DNA of 64,000 nt from Enterobacter sp. C2 (GCF_019880405.1 NZ_CP082269.1:2542001-2606000); one strand, 5' to 3'; shown: positions 1 through 13,056, numbered from the stretch's first letter. Program-made: numbers and translations. The notes: generated from the sequence alone by a model not told the origin.

Positions 1-108
1 GCCGATAGGCTTAAGCGAAGCGACAACGGCGGCGTTGGCGGGAGAGAGTGTCAGGCTCATCAGAGCGGTGGAGATTGCAGCGCAAAGAAGCGTATTTTTA
101 TGTAACAT
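1..108 (-). CDS. znuA: ZnuA, periplasmic zinc-binding protein (N-terminal fragment)
   Basis: The first 36 codons of a minus-strand gene run off the left edge. They encode a signal peptide starting [13 protein letters not shown] and the beginning of the mature protein ([11 protein letters not shown]), very close to my recollection of E. coli ZnuA. The family captures periplasmic Zn2+ for the ZnuBC ABC transporter. It is divergent from znuC across a shared Zur operator. An in-frame ATG five codons upstream (position 123) is possible, but MLHK is the family start. The histidine-rich metal-binding part lies outside the window. Confidence 0.9.
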   Translation of the reverse strand, partial: MLHKNTLLCAAISTALMSLTLSPANAAVVASLKPIG

Positions 109-138
109 AATGCGACTAATCATCGTAATAAGTGGGTG

Positions 139-159
139 GAATGTGATATTATAACATTC
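139..159. promoter_or_regulatory. Zur box between znuA and znuC
   Basis: A 21-bp near-palindrome lies between the divergent starts: left arm GAATGTGATA, right arm TATAACATTC, with a single asymmetric pair. Zur, the zinc-loaded Fur-family repressor, binds this kind of site in the znu intergenic region of enterobacteria. The site overlaps an upstream in-frame extension of the znuC reading frame, which supports the later start of znuC at 187. Confidence 0.8.
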
Positions 160-186
160 TATGACTTGTGCAAGCCCTTAAACACT

Positions 187-942
187 ATGACAAATCTTGT
201 TTCACTGGAAAATGTATCCGTCTCCTTTGGCCAACGCCGCGTCCTGTCTGACATTTCGCTGGCGCTGCAGCCTGGAAAAATTTTAACCCTGCTGGGCCCA
301 AACGGTGCAGGAAAATCTACCCTGGTACGGGTCGTGCTGGGCCTGGTAGCAGCCGATTCCGGGACAATCAAGCGCGATAAGGCACTGCGCATTGGTTATG
401 TTCCGCAGAAGCTGCATCTGGATGCCACCCTGCCTTTAACCGTTAGCCGCTTTTTGCGCCTGCGTCCGGGTACACGCAAAGACGATATTCTTCCGGCCCT
501 TAAGCGCGTGCAGGCCGGACACCTGATTGACGCTCCGATGCAAAAGCTTTCCGGCGGCGAGACCCAGCGCGTGCTGTTAGCCCGCGCTCTGCTTAACGCG
601 CCGCAGCTGCTGGTGCTGGATGAGCCCACCCAGGGCGTAGACGTGAACGGCCAGGTGGCGCTGTACGATCTGATTGACCAACTGCGCCGGGAGCTGAACT
701 GCGCCGTACTGATGGTTTCTCACGATCTGCATCTGGTGATGGCGAAAACCGACGAGGTGCTGTGCCTCAACCACCATATCTGCTGTTCCGGCACGCCAGA
801 GGTGGTGGCGATGCATCCGCAGTTTATCTCGATGTTCGGCCCGCGCGGTGCTGAGCAGCTGGGCATCTATCGCCATAACCATAACCATCGCCATGATTTA
901 CAGGGCCGTATCGTACTGCGCCGGGGAAATGGAAACTCATGA
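187..942 (+). CDS. znuC: ZnuC, ATPase of the zinc ABC importer
   Basis: This 251-aa cytoplasmic ABC ATPase energises high-affinity Zn2+ uptake with ZnuB and ZnuA. Walker A (GPNGAGKST) is at residues 37–45, the ABC signature is LSGGETQR, and Walker B with its glutamate is LLVLDEPTQ. The C-terminus is histidine-rich ([10 protein letters not shown]), as in the family. The ATG at 187 (MTNLVSL) is chosen because it matches the E. coli start; the frame can be extended to 136, but that would begin inside the Zur box. The stop overlaps the znuB start (ATGA), so the two are translationally coupled. Confidence 0.95.
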   Translation: MTNLVSLENVSVSFGQRRVLSDISLALQPGKILTLLGPNGAGKSTLVRVVLGLVAADSGTIKRDKALRIGYVPQKLHLDATLPLTVSRFLRLRPGTRKDDILPALKRVQAGHLIDAPMQKLSGGETQRVLLARALLNAPQLLVLDEPTQGVDVNGQVALYDLIDQLRRELNCAVLMVSHDLHLVMAKTDEVLCLNHHICCSGTPEVVAMHPQFISMFGPRGAEQLGIYRHNHNHRHDLQGRIVLRRGNGNS

Positions 943-1724
943 TTGAACTACTTCTGCCCGGCTGGCTGGCCGGGATAATGCTGGCCTGTGCCGCAGGCCC
1001 GCTGGGCTCCTTTGTGGTCTGGCGTCGCATGTCCTATTTCGGCGATACCCTCGCCCACGCGTCGCTGCTCGGCGTCGCCTTTGGTCTGCTGCTGGACGTC
1101 AACCCGTTTTACGCAGTGATTGCAGTGACGCTGCTGCTTGCCGGCGGCCTGGTGTGGCTGGAGAAGCGTCCGCACCTGGCGATCGATACCCTGCTGGGCA
1201 TTATGGCGCACAGCGCCCTGTCGCTGGGTCTGGTGGTGGTAAGCCTGATGTCGAACATTCGCGTCGACCTGATGGCCTATCTATTTGGCGATCTGCTGGC
1301 GGTCACGCCGGACGATCTGATCATCCTCGGGGTGGGCGTCGCGATTGTGCTTGGCATCCTGCTCTGGCAGTGGCGCAGCCTGCTGTCGATGACCATCAGC
1401 CCGGATCTGGCCTTCGTTGACGGGGTGAAACTGCAGCGGGTGAAGCTGCTGCTGATGCTGGTGACCGCCCTGACGATTGGCGTAGCGATGAAGTTTGTTG
1501 GCGCGCTGATTATCACTTCCCTGCTGATTATTCCCGCCGCGACCGCCCGCCGTTTCGCCCGTACGCCAGAGCAGATGGCCGGAATTGCGGTGGTGGTAGG
1601 AGTGCTTGCCGTCACCGGGGGTCTGACCTTCTCGGCGTTCTATGACACCCCCGCTGGTCCCTCGGTGGTGCTCTGCGCCGCAGCGCTGTTTATTTTCAGC
1701 ATGATGAAGAAACCGGCGCAGTAA
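939..1724 (+). CDS. znuB: ZnuB, zinc ABC importer permease
   Basis: This 261-aa inner-membrane permease of the ABC-3 family has the family's usual length and alternating hydrophobic segments throughout. It forms the channel for Zn2+ delivered by ZnuA, with ZnuC as ATPase. It overlaps znuC by four bases. Transcription should be repressed by Zur through the box at 139–159. A REP-like palindrome follows the stop codon, and the next gene (ruvB) is convergent. Confidence 0.95.
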   Translation: MIELLLPGWLAGIMLACAAGPLGSFVVWRRMSYFGDTLAHASLLGVAFGLLLDVNPFYAVIAVTLLLAGGLVWLEKRPHLAIDTLLGIMAHSALSLGLVVVSLMSNIRVDLMAYLFGDLLAVTPDDLIILGVGVAIVLGILLWQWRSLLSMTISPDLAFVDGVKLQRVKLLLMLVTALTIGVAMKFVGALIITSLLIIPAATARRFARTPEQMAGIAVVVGVLAVTGGLTFSAFYDTPAGPSVVLCAAALFIFSMMKKPAQ

Positions 1725-1740
1725 AATGCAGCATCCACGT

Positions 1741-1767
1741 GCCCGGTGGCGAGTAGCTTACCGGGCC
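1741..1767. repeat. REP-like palindrome between znuB and ruvB
   Basis: GCCCGGTGGCG and CTTACCGGGC form an imperfect hairpin, followed by CTACAAAA. This is the standard look of enterobacterial intergenic REP elements. It lies between two convergent genes, the usual place. Two related palindromes are at 50121 and 52779. Confidence 0.75.
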
Positions 1768-1787
1768 TACAAAACCTGCGGCATGCC

Positions 1788-2801
<1,014 letters not shown>

Positions 2802-2806
2802 TTACC

Positions 2807-3418
2807 TCACATCGCGGCGCGAAGCGCTTCACGAATAAGTGTTTCACTGCTGGCATCCGGGCGTGCCAGTTTACTGACCATGCGGCTGGCTTCCTGAGGC
2901 TTGTAGCCCAGCGCCACCAGCGCGGCAACCGCTTCCTGCTCGGCATCGTCCGCTGACGGGCCCGCGGGCGAAGTCAGCACCAGATCCGCGGCTGGCGTAA
3001 AGAGATCGCCATGCAGGCCTTTGAAGCGGTCTTTCATCTCTACAATCAGGCGCTCAGCTGTCTTTTTACCGATGCCGGGCAGCTTCACCAGCGCGTTGGG
3101 ATCTTCGCGTTCAACGGCGTTGACAAACTGCTGCGCCGACATGCCGGAGAGGATCGCCAGCGCCAGCTTTGGCCCGACGCCGTTGGTTTTGATCAGCTCT
3201 TTGAACAGGGTGCGTTCCTGTTTGTTGTTAAAGCCGTACAGCAGCTGAGCATCTTCACGCACCACGAAGTGGGTGAAGATAATCGCTTCCTGCCCAGCAT
3301 CCGGTAGCTCATAGAAGCAGGTCATCGGCATATGCACTTCATAGCCTACGCCGCTGGTCTCCAGCAGCACCAGCGGGGGTTGTTTCTCGACAATAATGCC
3401 TCTGAGTCTGCCTATCAC
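2807..3418 (-). CDS. ruvA: RuvA, Holliday-junction recognition subunit
   Basis: This 203-aa protein has the family length. It has an N-terminal OB-fold (MIGRLRG start), paired helix-hairpin-helix motifs ([12 protein letters not shown] and [12 protein letters not shown]) and a C-terminal RuvB-binding three-helix domain after a flexible linker. It holds the junction square-planar for RuvB. The start is GTG, as in E. coli. The upstream LexA box at 3469–3484 indicates SOS control. Confidence 0.97.
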   Translation of the reverse strand: MIGRLRGIIVEKQPPLVLLETSGVGYEVHMPMTCFYELPDAGQEAIIFTHFVVREDAQLLYGFNNKQERTLFKELIKTNGVGPKLALAILSGMSAQQFVNAVEREDPNALVKLPGIGKKTAERLIVEMKDRFKGLHGDLFTPAADLVLTSPAGPSADDAEQEAVAALVALGYKPQEASRMVSKLARPDASSETLIREALRAAM

Positions 3419-3460
3419 GTTTCGCTCCTGCGCTATCGGCTAAATTTTTCTCTATGATAT

Positions 3461-3492
3461 AAAAAAGGCTGGATACATATCCAGCCTCTTTT
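3461..3492. promoter_or_regulatory. LexA (SOS) operator of ruvAB, also an intrinsic terminator for ruvC
   Basis: CTGGATACATATCCAG at 3469–3484 fits the LexA rule CTG-N10-CAG and is nearly palindromic. It is embedded in a longer perfect inverted repeat (3466–3487, nine-base arms, ACAT loop). On the minus strand six T residues follow the hairpin, so RNA from ruvC would meet a rho-independent terminator here. A TATCAT −10-like element for ruvA lies just downstream. Confidence 0.8.
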
Positions 3493-3496
3493 TCGA

Positions 3497-4021
3497 TTAA
3501 CGTAACCGCCCTCGCGCAAGATTGAGCCTTTTTTCACTCATTTGCATGGCGTTTTGGCTGACGTGACAGTGGGTTATGGCAATTGCCAGCGCATCGGCGG
3601 CGTCCGCCTGGGGGTTAGCGGGCAGCTTGAGCAGGGTGCGCACCATATGCTGCACCTGACTCTTCTCCGCGCTACCGATGCCGACCACCGTCTGCTTGAC
3701 CTGGCGAGCGGCATACTCAAAGACCGGCAGGTCCTGGTTTACCGCCGCAACAATCGCCACCCCGCGCGCCTGCCCGAGCTTTAGCGCCGAGTCGGCGTTT
3801 TTCGCCATAAACACCTGCTCAATGGCGAAAAAGTCGGGCTGGAACTGGGTGATGATCTCCGACACGCCCGCATAAATCAGCTTCAGGCGTGAAGGGAGAT
3901 CGTCAACCTTGGTGCGGATACAGCCGCTGCCAAGGTAGGTAAGCTGTCTGCCGACCTGGCGGATCACGCCGTAGCCGGTGATGCGTGAGCCGGGATCAAT
4001 ACCGAGAATGATTGACACCAC
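3497..4021 (-). CDS. ruvC: RuvC, Holliday-junction resolvase
   Basis: This endonuclease of the RNase H fold cuts Holliday junctions symmetrically within the RuvABC resolvasome. Acidic catalytic residues are visible: Asp in LGIDPG near residue 9, Glu in AIEQVF, and the Asp pair in QADAADALA. Two tandem GTG codons can start it: 4021 (174 aa) or 4018 (173 aa, the E. coli length); AGGAGG lies just upstream. It is the last gene of aspS-nudB-yebC-ruvC and ends 10 bases before the hairpin that carries the ruvA LexA box. Confidence 0.96.
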   Translation of the reverse strand: MVSIILGIDPGSRITGYGVIRQVGRQLTYLGSGCIRTKVDDLPSRLKLIYAGVSEIITQFQPDFFAIEQVFMAKNADSALKLGQARGVAIVAAVNQDLPVFEYAARQVKQTVVGIGSAEKSQVQHMVRTLLKLPANPQADAADALAIAITHCHVSQNAMQMSEKRLNLARGRLR

Positions 4022-4051
4022 GCACCTCCTGTTTTACGGATCCAGACGGCC

Positions 4052-4795
4052 TCATTCGAGGGTCGCTGCGACCTCATCAGAGATCTCACCGTTGTGGTAA
4101 ACCTCCTGCACGTCATCGCAATCTTCCAGCATGTCGATCAGGCGCAGCAGCTTCGGCGCGGTCTCAGCATCCATGTCCGCCTTGGTGGAAGGGATCATCG
4201 ACACTTCAGCGCTGTCAGCTTTCAGGCCAGCGGCTTCCAGCGCATCGCGCACGGCGCCCATCTCTTCCCATGCGGTGTAGACGTCAATCGCGCCGTCATC
4301 ATAGGTCACCACGTCTTCCGCACCGGCTTCCAGCGCAGCTTCCATGATCGCATCTTCGTCGCCCTGCTCGAAGGAGATCACCCCTTTCTTGCTGAACAGA
4401 TAGGCAACAGAGCCGTCGGTGCCGAGGTTGCCGCCGGTTTTGGTGAACGCATGACGAACTTCGGCAACGGTACGGTTACGGTTGTCAGAGAGACACTCTA
4501 CCATTACCGCCGTGCCGCCAGGACCATAACCTTCATAAATGATGGTCTCCATGTTCGCGTCTTCATCACCGCCTACGCCACGCGCGATGGCGCGGTTCAG
4601 GGTATCGCGAGTCATGTTGTTGGAGAGCGCTTTATCGATTGCCGCACGCAGACGCGGGTTGGAGCCGGCATCGCCGCCGCCCAGACGCGCCGCCGTTACC
4701 AGCTCACGAATAATTTTGGTAAAGATCTTACCGCGTTTGGCATCCTGTGCCGCTTTGCGGTGTTTGGTGTTGGCCCATTTACTGTGACCTGCCAT
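4052..4795 (-). CDS. yebC: YebC/PmpR family protein
   Basis: This 247-aa cytoplasmic protein has the N-terminal signature [18 protein letters not shown] of the YebC/TACO1 family and three alternating alpha/beta domains. The family was long annotated as transcriptional regulators; more recent work links it to translation, helping ribosomes through proline-rich stretches. The acidic centre (DGAIDVYT) and C-terminal part are well conserved. It lies between nudB and ruvC in the conserved operon. Confidence 0.93.
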   Translation of the reverse strand: MAGHSKWANTKHRKAAQDAKRGKIFTKIIRELVTAARLGGGDAGSNPRLRAAIDKALSNNMTRDTLNRAIARGVGGDEDANMETIIYEGYGPGGTAVMVECLSDNRNRTVAEVRHAFTKTGGNLGTDGSVAYLFSKKGVISFEQGDEDAIMEAALEAGAEDVVTYDDGAIDVYTAWEEMGAVRDALEAAGLKADSAEVSMIPSTKADMDAETAPKLLRLIDMLEDCDDVQEVYHNGEISDEVAATLE

Positions 4796-4819
4796 AAAAA
4801 ATTCTCCAAAAGCGCCTTC

Positions 4820-5263
4820 TCAGGCGGCGTTAATTACAAACTCTTCAATCGCCTGCCGGTTGCTCCACGACTTAGTCAGGGCGGCGGCATCCACCGCGTC
4901 GACCCAGCGGTAGGTCAGGTGCTCAGTGAACACAATCTCCCGCTCGTGCGGCAGCGCAAGACAGAACCACGATTCCGTGTTGCGCTCAACACCCGGCGCA
5001 TAGCGATGACGTAAATGCATAAAAATTTCAAACTCCACCGTGCGCTGACAGTCGATCAAGGTCAGTTGCTCTGCTGCAACGTCGATGGCGACCTCTTCCT
5101 TTACTTCACGCACGGCGGCCTGCAGCGCGGTTTCCCCCTCCTCCAGGCTGCCTGTAACCGACTGCCAGAAATTGGGATCGTCGCGTCGTTGTAGCATCAG
5201 CACCCGTTTCGTGTCCTGGGCGTAGATCACGACAAGAACAGAGACAGGACACTTAAATGCCAT
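4820..5263 (-). CDS. nudB: NudB, dihydroneopterin triphosphate diphosphatase
   Basis: This 147-aa Nudix hydrolase carries the Nudix box (GSLEEGETALQAAVREVKEE; G-x5-E-x7-R-E-x2-E-E) near residues 38–60. In E. coli the enzyme removes pyrophosphate from dihydroneopterin triphosphate, an early step of folate synthesis. The start shares one base with the aspS stop (TGATG). The first few residues differ from E. coli, so the N-terminus is a little shorter. Confidence 0.93.
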   Translation of the reverse strand: MAFKCPVSVLVVIYAQDTKRVLMLQRRDDPNFWQSVTGSLEEGETALQAAVREVKEEVAIDVAAEQLTLIDCQRTVEFEIFMHLRHRYAPGVERNTESWFCLALPHEREIVFTEHLTYRWVDAVDAAALTKSWSNRQAIEEFVINAA

Positions 5264-7035
5264 CAGCTATTCTCAGACTTTTTGATCACTTCAATACCCA
5301 GCTCGGCCAGCGCGGCCTGGTTGGCGAAGCTTGGTGCTTCGGTCATCAGGCAGGCAGCGGCGGTAGTTTTCGGGAAGGCGATCACGTCACGAATGTTATC
5401 GGTGCCGGTCAGCAGCATGGTCAGGCGATCGAGGCCGAAGGCCAGGCCCGCGTGCGGCGGCGTACCGTACTTCAGGGCGTCGAGCAGGAAGCCGAACTTC
5501 TCGCGCTGCTCCTGTTCGGTAATACCGAGGATGCCAAACACCGTCTGCTGCATTTCGCCGCGGTGAATACGCACTGAACCCCCACCCACTTCATAGCCGT
5601 TGATGACCATATCGTAGGCGTTAGCGATAGCCGTTTCCGGCGCGGCCTTCAGCTCTTCCGGGGTCATGTTGCTTGGCGCGGTGAACGGGTGGTGCATCGC
5701 GGTCAGACCGCCTTCGCCGTCCTCTTCGAACATCGGGAAATCGATGACCCACAGCGGTGCCCACTTGCTTTCGTCGGTGATGCTCAGGTCTTTACCCAGC
5801 TTGAGGCGCAGCGCGCCCATCGCGTCGGCAACCACTTTACGGTTGTCTGCGCCGAAGAAGATCATATCGCCATCTTGCGCACCGGTACGCTCCAGAATCG
5901 CTTCGATGATCTCAGCGTTCAGGAACTTCGCCACCGGGCTGGTGATGCCTTCCAGACCTTTCGCACGCTCGGTGACCTTGATGTAGGCCAGCCCTTTCGC
6001 GCCGTAGATCTTAATGAAGTTGCCGTAGTCGTCAATCTGCTTACGGCTCAGGGCAGCGCCACCCGGCACGCGCAGGGCAGCCACGCGGCCTTTGGCATCG
6101 TTGGCCGGGCCAGCAAACACGGCGAATTCAACGTTTTTCAGCAGGTCAGCAACGTCCACCAGCTCCATCGGGTTACGCAGGTCTGGCTTGTCAGAGCCGT
6201 AGCGGCGCTCGGCCTCGGCAAAGGTCATCACCGGGAAGTCGCCCAGGTCCACGTTAATGGTGGCCTGCCACAGCTGACGCACCAGCGCCTCCATTACCTC
6301 ACGCACCTGCGGCGCGGTCATGAAGGAGGTTTCAACGTCGATCTGGGTAAATTCAGGCTGACGATCCGCACGCAGGTCTTCATCACGGAAGCATTTGACG
6401 ATCTGGTAGTAGCGGTCAAAGCCGGACATCATCAGCAACTGTTTGAACAGCTGCGGAGACTGCGGCAGCGCGTAGAATTTGCCTTTGTGCACGCGGCTCG
6501 GAACCAGATAGTCACGCGCCCCTTCCGGAGTGGCCTTGGTCAGCATCGGGGTTTCGATATCGAGGAAACCGTGATCGTCCATGAAACGGCGCACGAAGCT
6601 GGTGATCTTCGCGCGGGTCTTCAGGCGGTTGGCCATCTCCGGGCGACGCAGATCCAGATAGCGGTACTTGAGACGCGCCTCTTCGGTGTTGACGTGGTTG
6701 GAGTCGAGCGGCAGCGATTCTGAACGGTTGATGATGGTCAGATCGGAGGCCAGCACTTCAATTTCGCCGGTGGCCATATCGCTGTTGATGTTTTTATCGT
6801 CACGGCGGCGCACGGTGCCGGTGACCTGGATGCAGAACTCATTACGCAGTTCAGAGGCCAGCTTTAACGCATCTGCGCGATCCGGATCGAAGAACACCTG
6901 CACGATACCTTCACGGTCGCGCATATCGATAAAGATCAGGCTGCCGAGATCGCGGCGGCGGTTGACCCAACCACACAGAGTCACCTGCTGCCCCTCGTGG
7001 GACAGTCGAAGCTGTCCGCAATATTCTGTACGCAT
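5263..7035 (-). CDS. aspS: Aspartyl-tRNA synthetase
   Basis: This 590-aa class II synthetase has the E. coli length. It has an N-terminal OB-fold anticodon-binding domain (residues ~1–110), a catalytic core with motif 2 ([18 protein letters not shown]) and motif 3 (GLAFGLDRL), and the bacterial GAD insertion between them. It charges tRNA-Asp. It is the first gene of an operon with nudB, yebC and ruvC, driven by the promoter at 7137–7165. Confidence 0.98.
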   Translation of the reverse strand: MRTEYCGQLRLSHEGQQVTLCGWVNRRRDLGSLIFIDMRDREGIVQVFFDPDRADALKLASELRNEFCIQVTGTVRRRDDKNINSDMATGEIEVLASDLTIINRSESLPLDSNHVNTEEARLKYRYLDLRRPEMANRLKTRAKITSFVRRFMDDHGFLDIETPMLTKATPEGARDYLVPSRVHKGKFYALPQSPQLFKQLLMMSGFDRYYQIVKCFRDEDLRADRQPEFTQIDVETSFMTAPQVREVMEALVRQLWQATINVDLGDFPVMTFAEAERRYGSDKPDLRNPMELVDVADLLKNVEFAVFAGPANDAKGRVAALRVPGGAALSRKQIDDYGNFIKIYGAKGLAYIKVTERAKGLEGITSPVAKFLNAEIIEAILERTGAQDGDMIFFGADNRKVVADAMGALRLKLGKDLSITDESKWAPLWVIDFPMFEEDGEGGLTAMHHPFTAPSNMTPEELKAAPETAIANAYDMVINGYEVGGGSVRIHRGEMQQTVFGILGITEQEQREKFGFLLDALKYGTPPHAGLAFGLDRLTMLLTGTDNIRDVIAFPKTTAAACLMTEAPSFANQAALAELGIEVIKKSENS

Positions 7036-7136
7036 GAGATATCCCTTAACTTAGCCGCAGGCCGTTTGTCGCCTGCCTTGCAGCCACGACGACCCAGCGC
7101 GAGCTGAATGTCACAACTGGATGAAAAAAGGGGGCT

Positions 7137-7165
7137 ATTATACTGGATATCAGCAGGACACTCAA
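7137..7165 (-). promoter_or_regulatory. Sigma-70 promoter of aspS
   Basis: On the minus strand TTGAGT (7165–7160) and a perfect TATAAT (7142–7137) are separated by 17 bases, about 100 bases upstream of the aspS start. It lies between aspS and the upstream lipoprotein gene, which ends at 7191. Confidence 0.7.
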
Positions 7166-7190
7166 AGCCAAGATGAGGCGCTACGTCGGC

Positions 7191-7559
7191 CTAAAGGTCA
7201 GTTTTTAGGCGGGCCGCGTCCTTCTCTCCACTCTTATCAACAACAAATGTATAATAATAAACTTTACTATTCAGGGTATAACTCACTGAATAAGCGCTAC
7301 CCGATTTTAATTTCAGGGTAAAACAGGTATTGGGATAAGAGAGATGTACAAAATCACCGAGAAGTAACTGTTGATATCCATTTTCATGAGCGGTTAGCGT
7401 GTAGCGACTTAAAACATCCTTAGAATTAACGCTAAAGCAGACGTTATTCGCACTGATACTTATGGGTTTCCATTCACCAAGCTCTTTTGCTTCTCTGCTT
7501 CCCCCAGGACAACCCGCTAACAGTAAACACAATGGAACCAATATTGCCATCCTTTTCAT
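7191..7559 (-). CDS. Small lipoprotein resembling T6SS immunity lipoproteins
   Basis: This 122-aa protein has a lipoprotein signal (MKRMAILVPLCLLLAGC; lipobox LLAGC, lipidated Cys ~17). Proline at +2 gives no aspartate inner-membrane retention signal. The body has motifs NNVCFSVNSKDVLSRY and SYTLNSKVYYYTFVVD. From memory these resemble enterobacterial proteins annotated 'putative T6SS immunity periplasmic lipoprotein'; I cannot confirm this by search. It is A+T-richer than its neighbours, has no equivalent between aspS and yecD in E. coli, and no toxin gene is nearby. It may be an orphan immunity gene or an unrelated envelope lipoprotein. Confidence 0.75.
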   Translation of the reverse strand: MKRMAILVPLCLLLAGCPGGSREAKELGEWKPISISANNVCFSVNSKDVLSRYTLTAHENGYQQLLLGDFVHLSYPNTCFTLKLKSGSAYSVSYTLNSKVYYYTFVVDKSGEKDAARLKTDL

Positions 7560-7846
7560 AAAGGCAACCTTTATAGCATTTTTTATATTTATTCATCTGT
7601 ATGGGAAGCTCATAATAGCATGCTGGTAAAATAAAGAAATTATTCACAAAATGAATTAATAAAAATTATTATATCTATTATTATCGATAATACTTTTAAT
7701 AGCAGTCGAGCAATAGCAACTATTTGTTGTAACCTGACTGCGCAACTTTCAACCTACGCTCACAAAAATTAACAAAATTTGTGCTCCAGGCTAACGCCAT
7801 TTACGCTTACTGTATGGGCAAAACGACGTAGATAACAGGAGCTAAC
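7560..7846. other. A+T-rich intergenic region, lipoprotein gene / yecD
   Basis: These 287 bases separate the minus-strand lipoprotein gene from yecD. The centre (about 7570–7700) is very A+T-rich with runs such as TTATTATATC, in contrast to the GC-rich genes on both sides. That would suit an acquired, H-NS-bound promoter region. No RNA gene or clear operator is visible. Confidence 0.5.
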
Positions 7847-8413
7847 ATGCCAGAACTTAACGCGAAAACAACTGCCCTTGTGGTTATCGATCTTCAGGAG
7901 GGTATTCTGCCGTTTGCCGGTGGCCCTCATACGGCAGATGAGGTTGTTGCTCGCGCCGCGCGGCTGGCGGAGACGTTTCGCGCCAACGGTGCGCCGGTGG
8001 TGATGGTACGCGTGGGCTGGTCAGCTGATTTCGCCGAGGCGCTCAAGCAGCCCGTCGACGCCCCCATCGGTGGCCACGCCCTGCCGCCGGAGTGGTGGCA
8101 CTATCCGGTGGCGCTCGGCAAGCGCGACAGCGATATCGAGGTGACTAAACGCCAGTGGGGCGCCTTCTACGGCACCGATCTGGAGCTACAGCTGCGCCGC
8201 CGGGGTATCGACACCATCGTGCTGTGCGGTATCTCCACCAACATCGGCGTTGAATCCACCGCCCGCAACGCGTGGGAGCTGGGCTTTAACCTGATCGTAG
8301 TAGAGGACGCCTGCAGCGCCGCCAGCAGCGAACAGCATCAGGGCAGCTTTACGCATATCTTCCCGCGCATTGGCCGGGTACGTAGCACCGAAGAGATCCT
8401 TACCGCGCTATGA
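7847..8413 (+). CDS. yecD: YecD, isochorismatase-fold protein
   Basis: This 188-aa cysteine-hydrolase/isochorismatase-like protein has the E. coli YecD length. The catalytic Asp (VVIDLQEG, ~15) and lysine (VTKRQWGAF) positions are kept. The position of the nucleophilic cysteine in the family motif (T-x2-C-V-x2-T-A-R) is glycine here ([10 protein letters not shown]). I recall the same change in E. coli, so it is either a different chemistry or a non-enzyme. The substrate is unknown. It overlaps yecE by four bases. Confidence 0.9.
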   Translation: MPELNAKTTALVVIDLQEGILPFAGGPHTADEVVARAARLAETFRANGAPVVMVRVGWSADFAEALKQPVDAPIGGHALPPEWWHYPVALGKRDSDIEVTKRQWGAFYGTDLELQLRRRGIDTIVLCGISTNIGVESTARNAWELGFNLIVVEDACSAASSEQHQGSFTHIFPRIGRVRSTEEILTAL

Positions 8414-9228
8414 TCTACATTGGCCTGCCGCAGTGGTCGCACCCGAAGTGGGTGCGCCTTGGCATCACCGACCTTGAAGCATACGCCCGCCACTTTAACT
8501 GTGTGGAGGGTAACACCACGCTCTATGCCCTGCCAAAGGCCGATATCGTGGCGCGCTGGCACGCCCAGACCACCGACGCCTTTCGCTTCTGCTTTAAGTT
8601 CCCGGCCACCATCTCGCATCAGGCGCGGCTGCGCCAGTGCGGCGATCTCACCGAGGAGTTTTTTAGCCGCATGGCCCCGCTGGCGGAGCGGATAGGGCAG
8701 TACTGGCTCCAGTTGCCCGCCTCGTTTGCGCCGCAGGATCTGCCCGCCCTGTGGGCTTTCCTCGACAGCTTGCCTGAGGATTTTCGCTATGGGGTAGAGG
8801 TACGCCATCAGGAATTTTTCGCCAAGGGCGATGCGGAAACAGAGCTTAACCGCGGCCTGCATGCGCGGGGCGTCAACCGGGTGATCCTCGACAGTCGTCC
8901 GGTGCACAGCGCCCTTCCCCGCAGCGAAGCGGTCATTGAAGCCCAGCGCAAAAAACCCGTGGTACCGGTGCATGCGGTGGTCACGGCTCAGCATCCGATG
9001 GTGCGCTTTATCGGCAGCGATGACATGGCGCAGAACAGCGCCCTCTTTGCCGTCTGGCTGGAGAAACTGGCCCTCTGGGAGAAAAGCACCACGCCCTATC
9101 TCTTTCTGCATACGCCCGATATTGCCGAAGCCCCGATCCTGGTCGATACCCTGTGGGCCGCGCTACGGCGCGCTGTCCCCTCCGTGGGTTCGGCACCGTC
9201 AATTCCGCAACAATCCTCTCTTTTCTGA
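8410..9228 (+). CDS. yecE: YecE, DUF72 family protein
   Basis: This 272-aa member of the DUF72 (YecE) family has a predicted TIM-barrel-like fold. The typical N-terminal pattern is [11 protein letters not shown] and the acidic/aromatic motif is [12 protein letters not shown]. No activity is established for the family. The start overlaps the yecD stop (ATGA), so the two are probably co-translated. Confidence 0.9.
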   Translation: MIYIGLPQWSHPKWVRLGITDLEAYARHFNCVEGNTTLYALPKADIVARWHAQTTDAFRFCFKFPATISHQARLRQCGDLTEEFFSRMAPLAERIGQYWLQLPASFAPQDLPALWAFLDSLPEDFRYGVEVRHQEFFAKGDAETELNRGLHARGVNRVILDSRPVHSALPRSEAVIEAQRKKPVVPVHAVVTAQHPMVRFIGSDDMAQNSALFAVWLEKLALWEKSTTPYLFLHTPDIAEAPILVDTLWAALRRAVPSVGSAPSIPQQSSLF

Positions 9229-9281
9229 ATCAGTCGCGCTATCATAGAGACGTACCCTTTCCGGGCTTAAATGGAGTTTCT

Positions 9282-11429
<2,148 letters not shown>

Positions 11430-11467
11430 CGCGGCAGCCAACACAGTTGCAGTTTGAAATATGAAGG

Positions 11468-11501
11468 AAAAAAAATGGCCCCTGTTGAAATGGCAGGGGC
11501 C
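11468..11501 (-). terminator. Intrinsic terminator of cutC
   Basis: GGCCCCTG (11477–11484) pairs with CAGGGGCC (11494–11501). On the minus strand a run of eight T follows, about 50 bases beyond the cutC stop. It also separates cutC from convergent cmoB. Confidence 0.75.
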
Positions 11502-11552
11502 TGGTACAAAGCAAGCATCATATTGGGCGACATGATGTGCGGTAAAAACTGG

Positions 11553-12299
11553 TCAGAACGCACGATGACGGGTAATCATCGCTTTCATTTCCGCTACAAT
11601 TTCACCGTCCACGCAATAGCGCAGATACTCATCCGACTGCGCGTCAGATGACATCGACAATCCCTGTTGACGGTAACGCATGGGCGACGGGATCCACATT
11701 CCTGCGGAGCTGTGTACCTCCTCCACCCCTGCGTCGAGAAACATGTGCAGGTTGCTGGCTCGAACGCCAGCACCAGCCATAATGATTGGAACACCGGATC
11801 GGTGTTTTAGTTCCGTAATTAATGAAAGTCCTTTTTCTGCCGACGCTTTTTGCCCCGAGGTAAGGACGCGCGAAACGCCTAAATCTCCTAATCTATCAAC
11901 GGCTTCATGCGGGTTTCTGCACATATCAAAAGCGCGATGAAAAGTGACGGCCATCCCCTGTGCGGCATGCATTATTTGCCCCATGCGGGGTATATCGACG
12001 TTGCCCTCTTCATCCAGCACGCCGATCACCAGCCCTGGAAAGCCCAGCGTCTTGATCAGCCTGACGTCGTCCAGCATGGCGCTGAACTCATCGTCGGTGT
12101 AGCAAAAGTCGCCGCCCCTCGGGCGGACGATGGGATGCACGGGAATGGTTACCGTCTCGCGCACCAGCCGCAGGACGCCATAGGAGGGCGTAAGCCCACC
12201 CTCTTTCGGCGCCGCACAAAGCTCAATGCGATCCGCTCCGTTGAGCTGTGCGATCTCGGCGCTCGCCTGGCTGTAACAACAGATCTCCAGCAGAGCCAT
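11553..12299 (-). CDS. cutC: CutC family protein (copper homeostasis-associated)
   Basis: This 248-aa TIM-barrel protein has the E. coli CutC length. It has the conserved N-terminus [31 protein letters not shown] and [11 protein letters not shown]. The family was linked to copper tolerance, but its biochemical activity is not settled and the E. coli phenotype has been attributed partly to the MicL RNA encoded at the end of cutC. The start lies 17 bases after the yecM stop. Confidence 0.93.
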   Translation of the reverse strand: MALLEICCYSQASAEIAQLNGADRIELCAAPKEGGLTPSYGVLRLVRETVTIPVHPIVRPRGGDFCYTDDEFSAMLDDVRLIKTLGFPGLVIGVLDEEGNVDIPRMGQIMHAAQGMAVTFHRAFDMCRNPHEAVDRLGDLGVSRVLTSGQKASAEKGLSLITELKHRSGVPIIMAGAGVRASNLHMFLDAGVEEVHSSAGMWIPSPMRYRQQGLSMSSDAQSDEYLRYCVDGEIVAEMKAMITRHRAF

Positions 12300-12316
12300 G
12301 TTCTCTCTCCTCTGTT

Positions 12317-12889
12317 CTACGCGCCGTTTTCGCTCGCCACGATCGCTTCGATGGACCAGGGGTGAAACTTCACCGTTACCGTGCCATCTGTCACCGCAAG
12401 CGTAGGGTTGGGCAGGCGCTCGTGCTCCCCTTTTGGCGAGCTGGTTTTAACGACGATACCCGGCTGGCTTAGCCCCTCATCGGCCAGCAGCGCCAGCGCT
12501 CGGGCATTCAGGGTTTCCGGTTCGCCGGGCAGTACGATCTCGATATGCTCCCAGCCTTCGTGGGGGTAACGCTTTTCGCCCGGCCACGGCAGCTCAACCA
12601 CCGTAAAAGACCAGTGCGCGACCGTCACAGGCTGGTGCAGCTTAAACAGGCAGATCGGCCGACCGTTAATGATGTTCTCTGACAGCAGCGTACCGCACTG
12701 CTCTAAGCCCCGCCGCCAGCGCTCGGCGGTGGTATTCTGATGGCAGCGCAGCGAAATGTGATCGGCCTCCAGAGGCGCGATATCCAGCCCCAGCCGGGTG
12801 GCAAGTTCGGTTAACGCTTTTGTAAAGCGCGGGAGATCCGCAGAAATATCATGCAATTCGTCAATGGTCTGCCAGTCAGCCATGGTCAA
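12317..12889 (-). CDS. yecM: YecM, VOC-superfamily protein of unknown function
   Basis: This 190-aa protein is about the length of E. coli YecM (188 aa). The family has the vicinal-oxygen-chelate/glyoxalase-like fold; potential metal ligands are His in ADHISLRCH and Glu in [10 protein letters not shown]. No reaction is known. It lies upstream of cutC in the same direction and is divergent from argS. Confidence 0.88.
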   Translation of the reverse strand: MTMADWQTIDELHDISADLPRFTKALTELATRLGLDIAPLEADHISLRCHQNTTAERWRRGLEQCGTLLSENIINGRPICLFKLHQPVTVAHWSFTVVELPWPGEKRYPHEGWEHIEIVLPGEPETLNARALALLADEGLSQPGIVVKTSSPKGEHERLPNPTLAVTDGTVTVKFHPWSIEAIVASENGA

Positions 12890-13027
12890 CGCCCTCGTTT
12901 ATCGCAAAGCCGCTAATTTACCCTGTTGTCGGACGCGCACCAAACGGCGATTGTTCCCGTTGGCAAATGAATGATTATTCACGATTAGCTTGCCGTTTAT
13001 TTGCGCAAAACCCGCGTCCCGACAGGG

Positions 13028-13056
13028 CTGACGGCAGCAGGCAATTGCAGTATACT
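13028..13056 (+). promoter_or_regulatory. Sigma-70 promoter of argS
   Basis: CTGACG (13028–13033) and TATACT (13051–13056) are 17 bases apart, about 70 bases upstream of the argS GTG. Confidence 0.6.

Noticed and set aside
136-186. N-terminal extension of ZnuC from a GTG
   Set aside because: The extension would be encoded by the Zur operator and is not conserved; the ATG at 187 matches the family start.
7121-7321. 66-codon plus-strand frame overlapping the aspS promoter and the lipoprotein gene
   Set aside because: Mostly antisense to the lipoprotein gene, with low-complexity Tyr/Asn composition and no conserved features. The AAAAAAGGGGG before it is a fortuitous ribosome-site-like run within the aspS leader.
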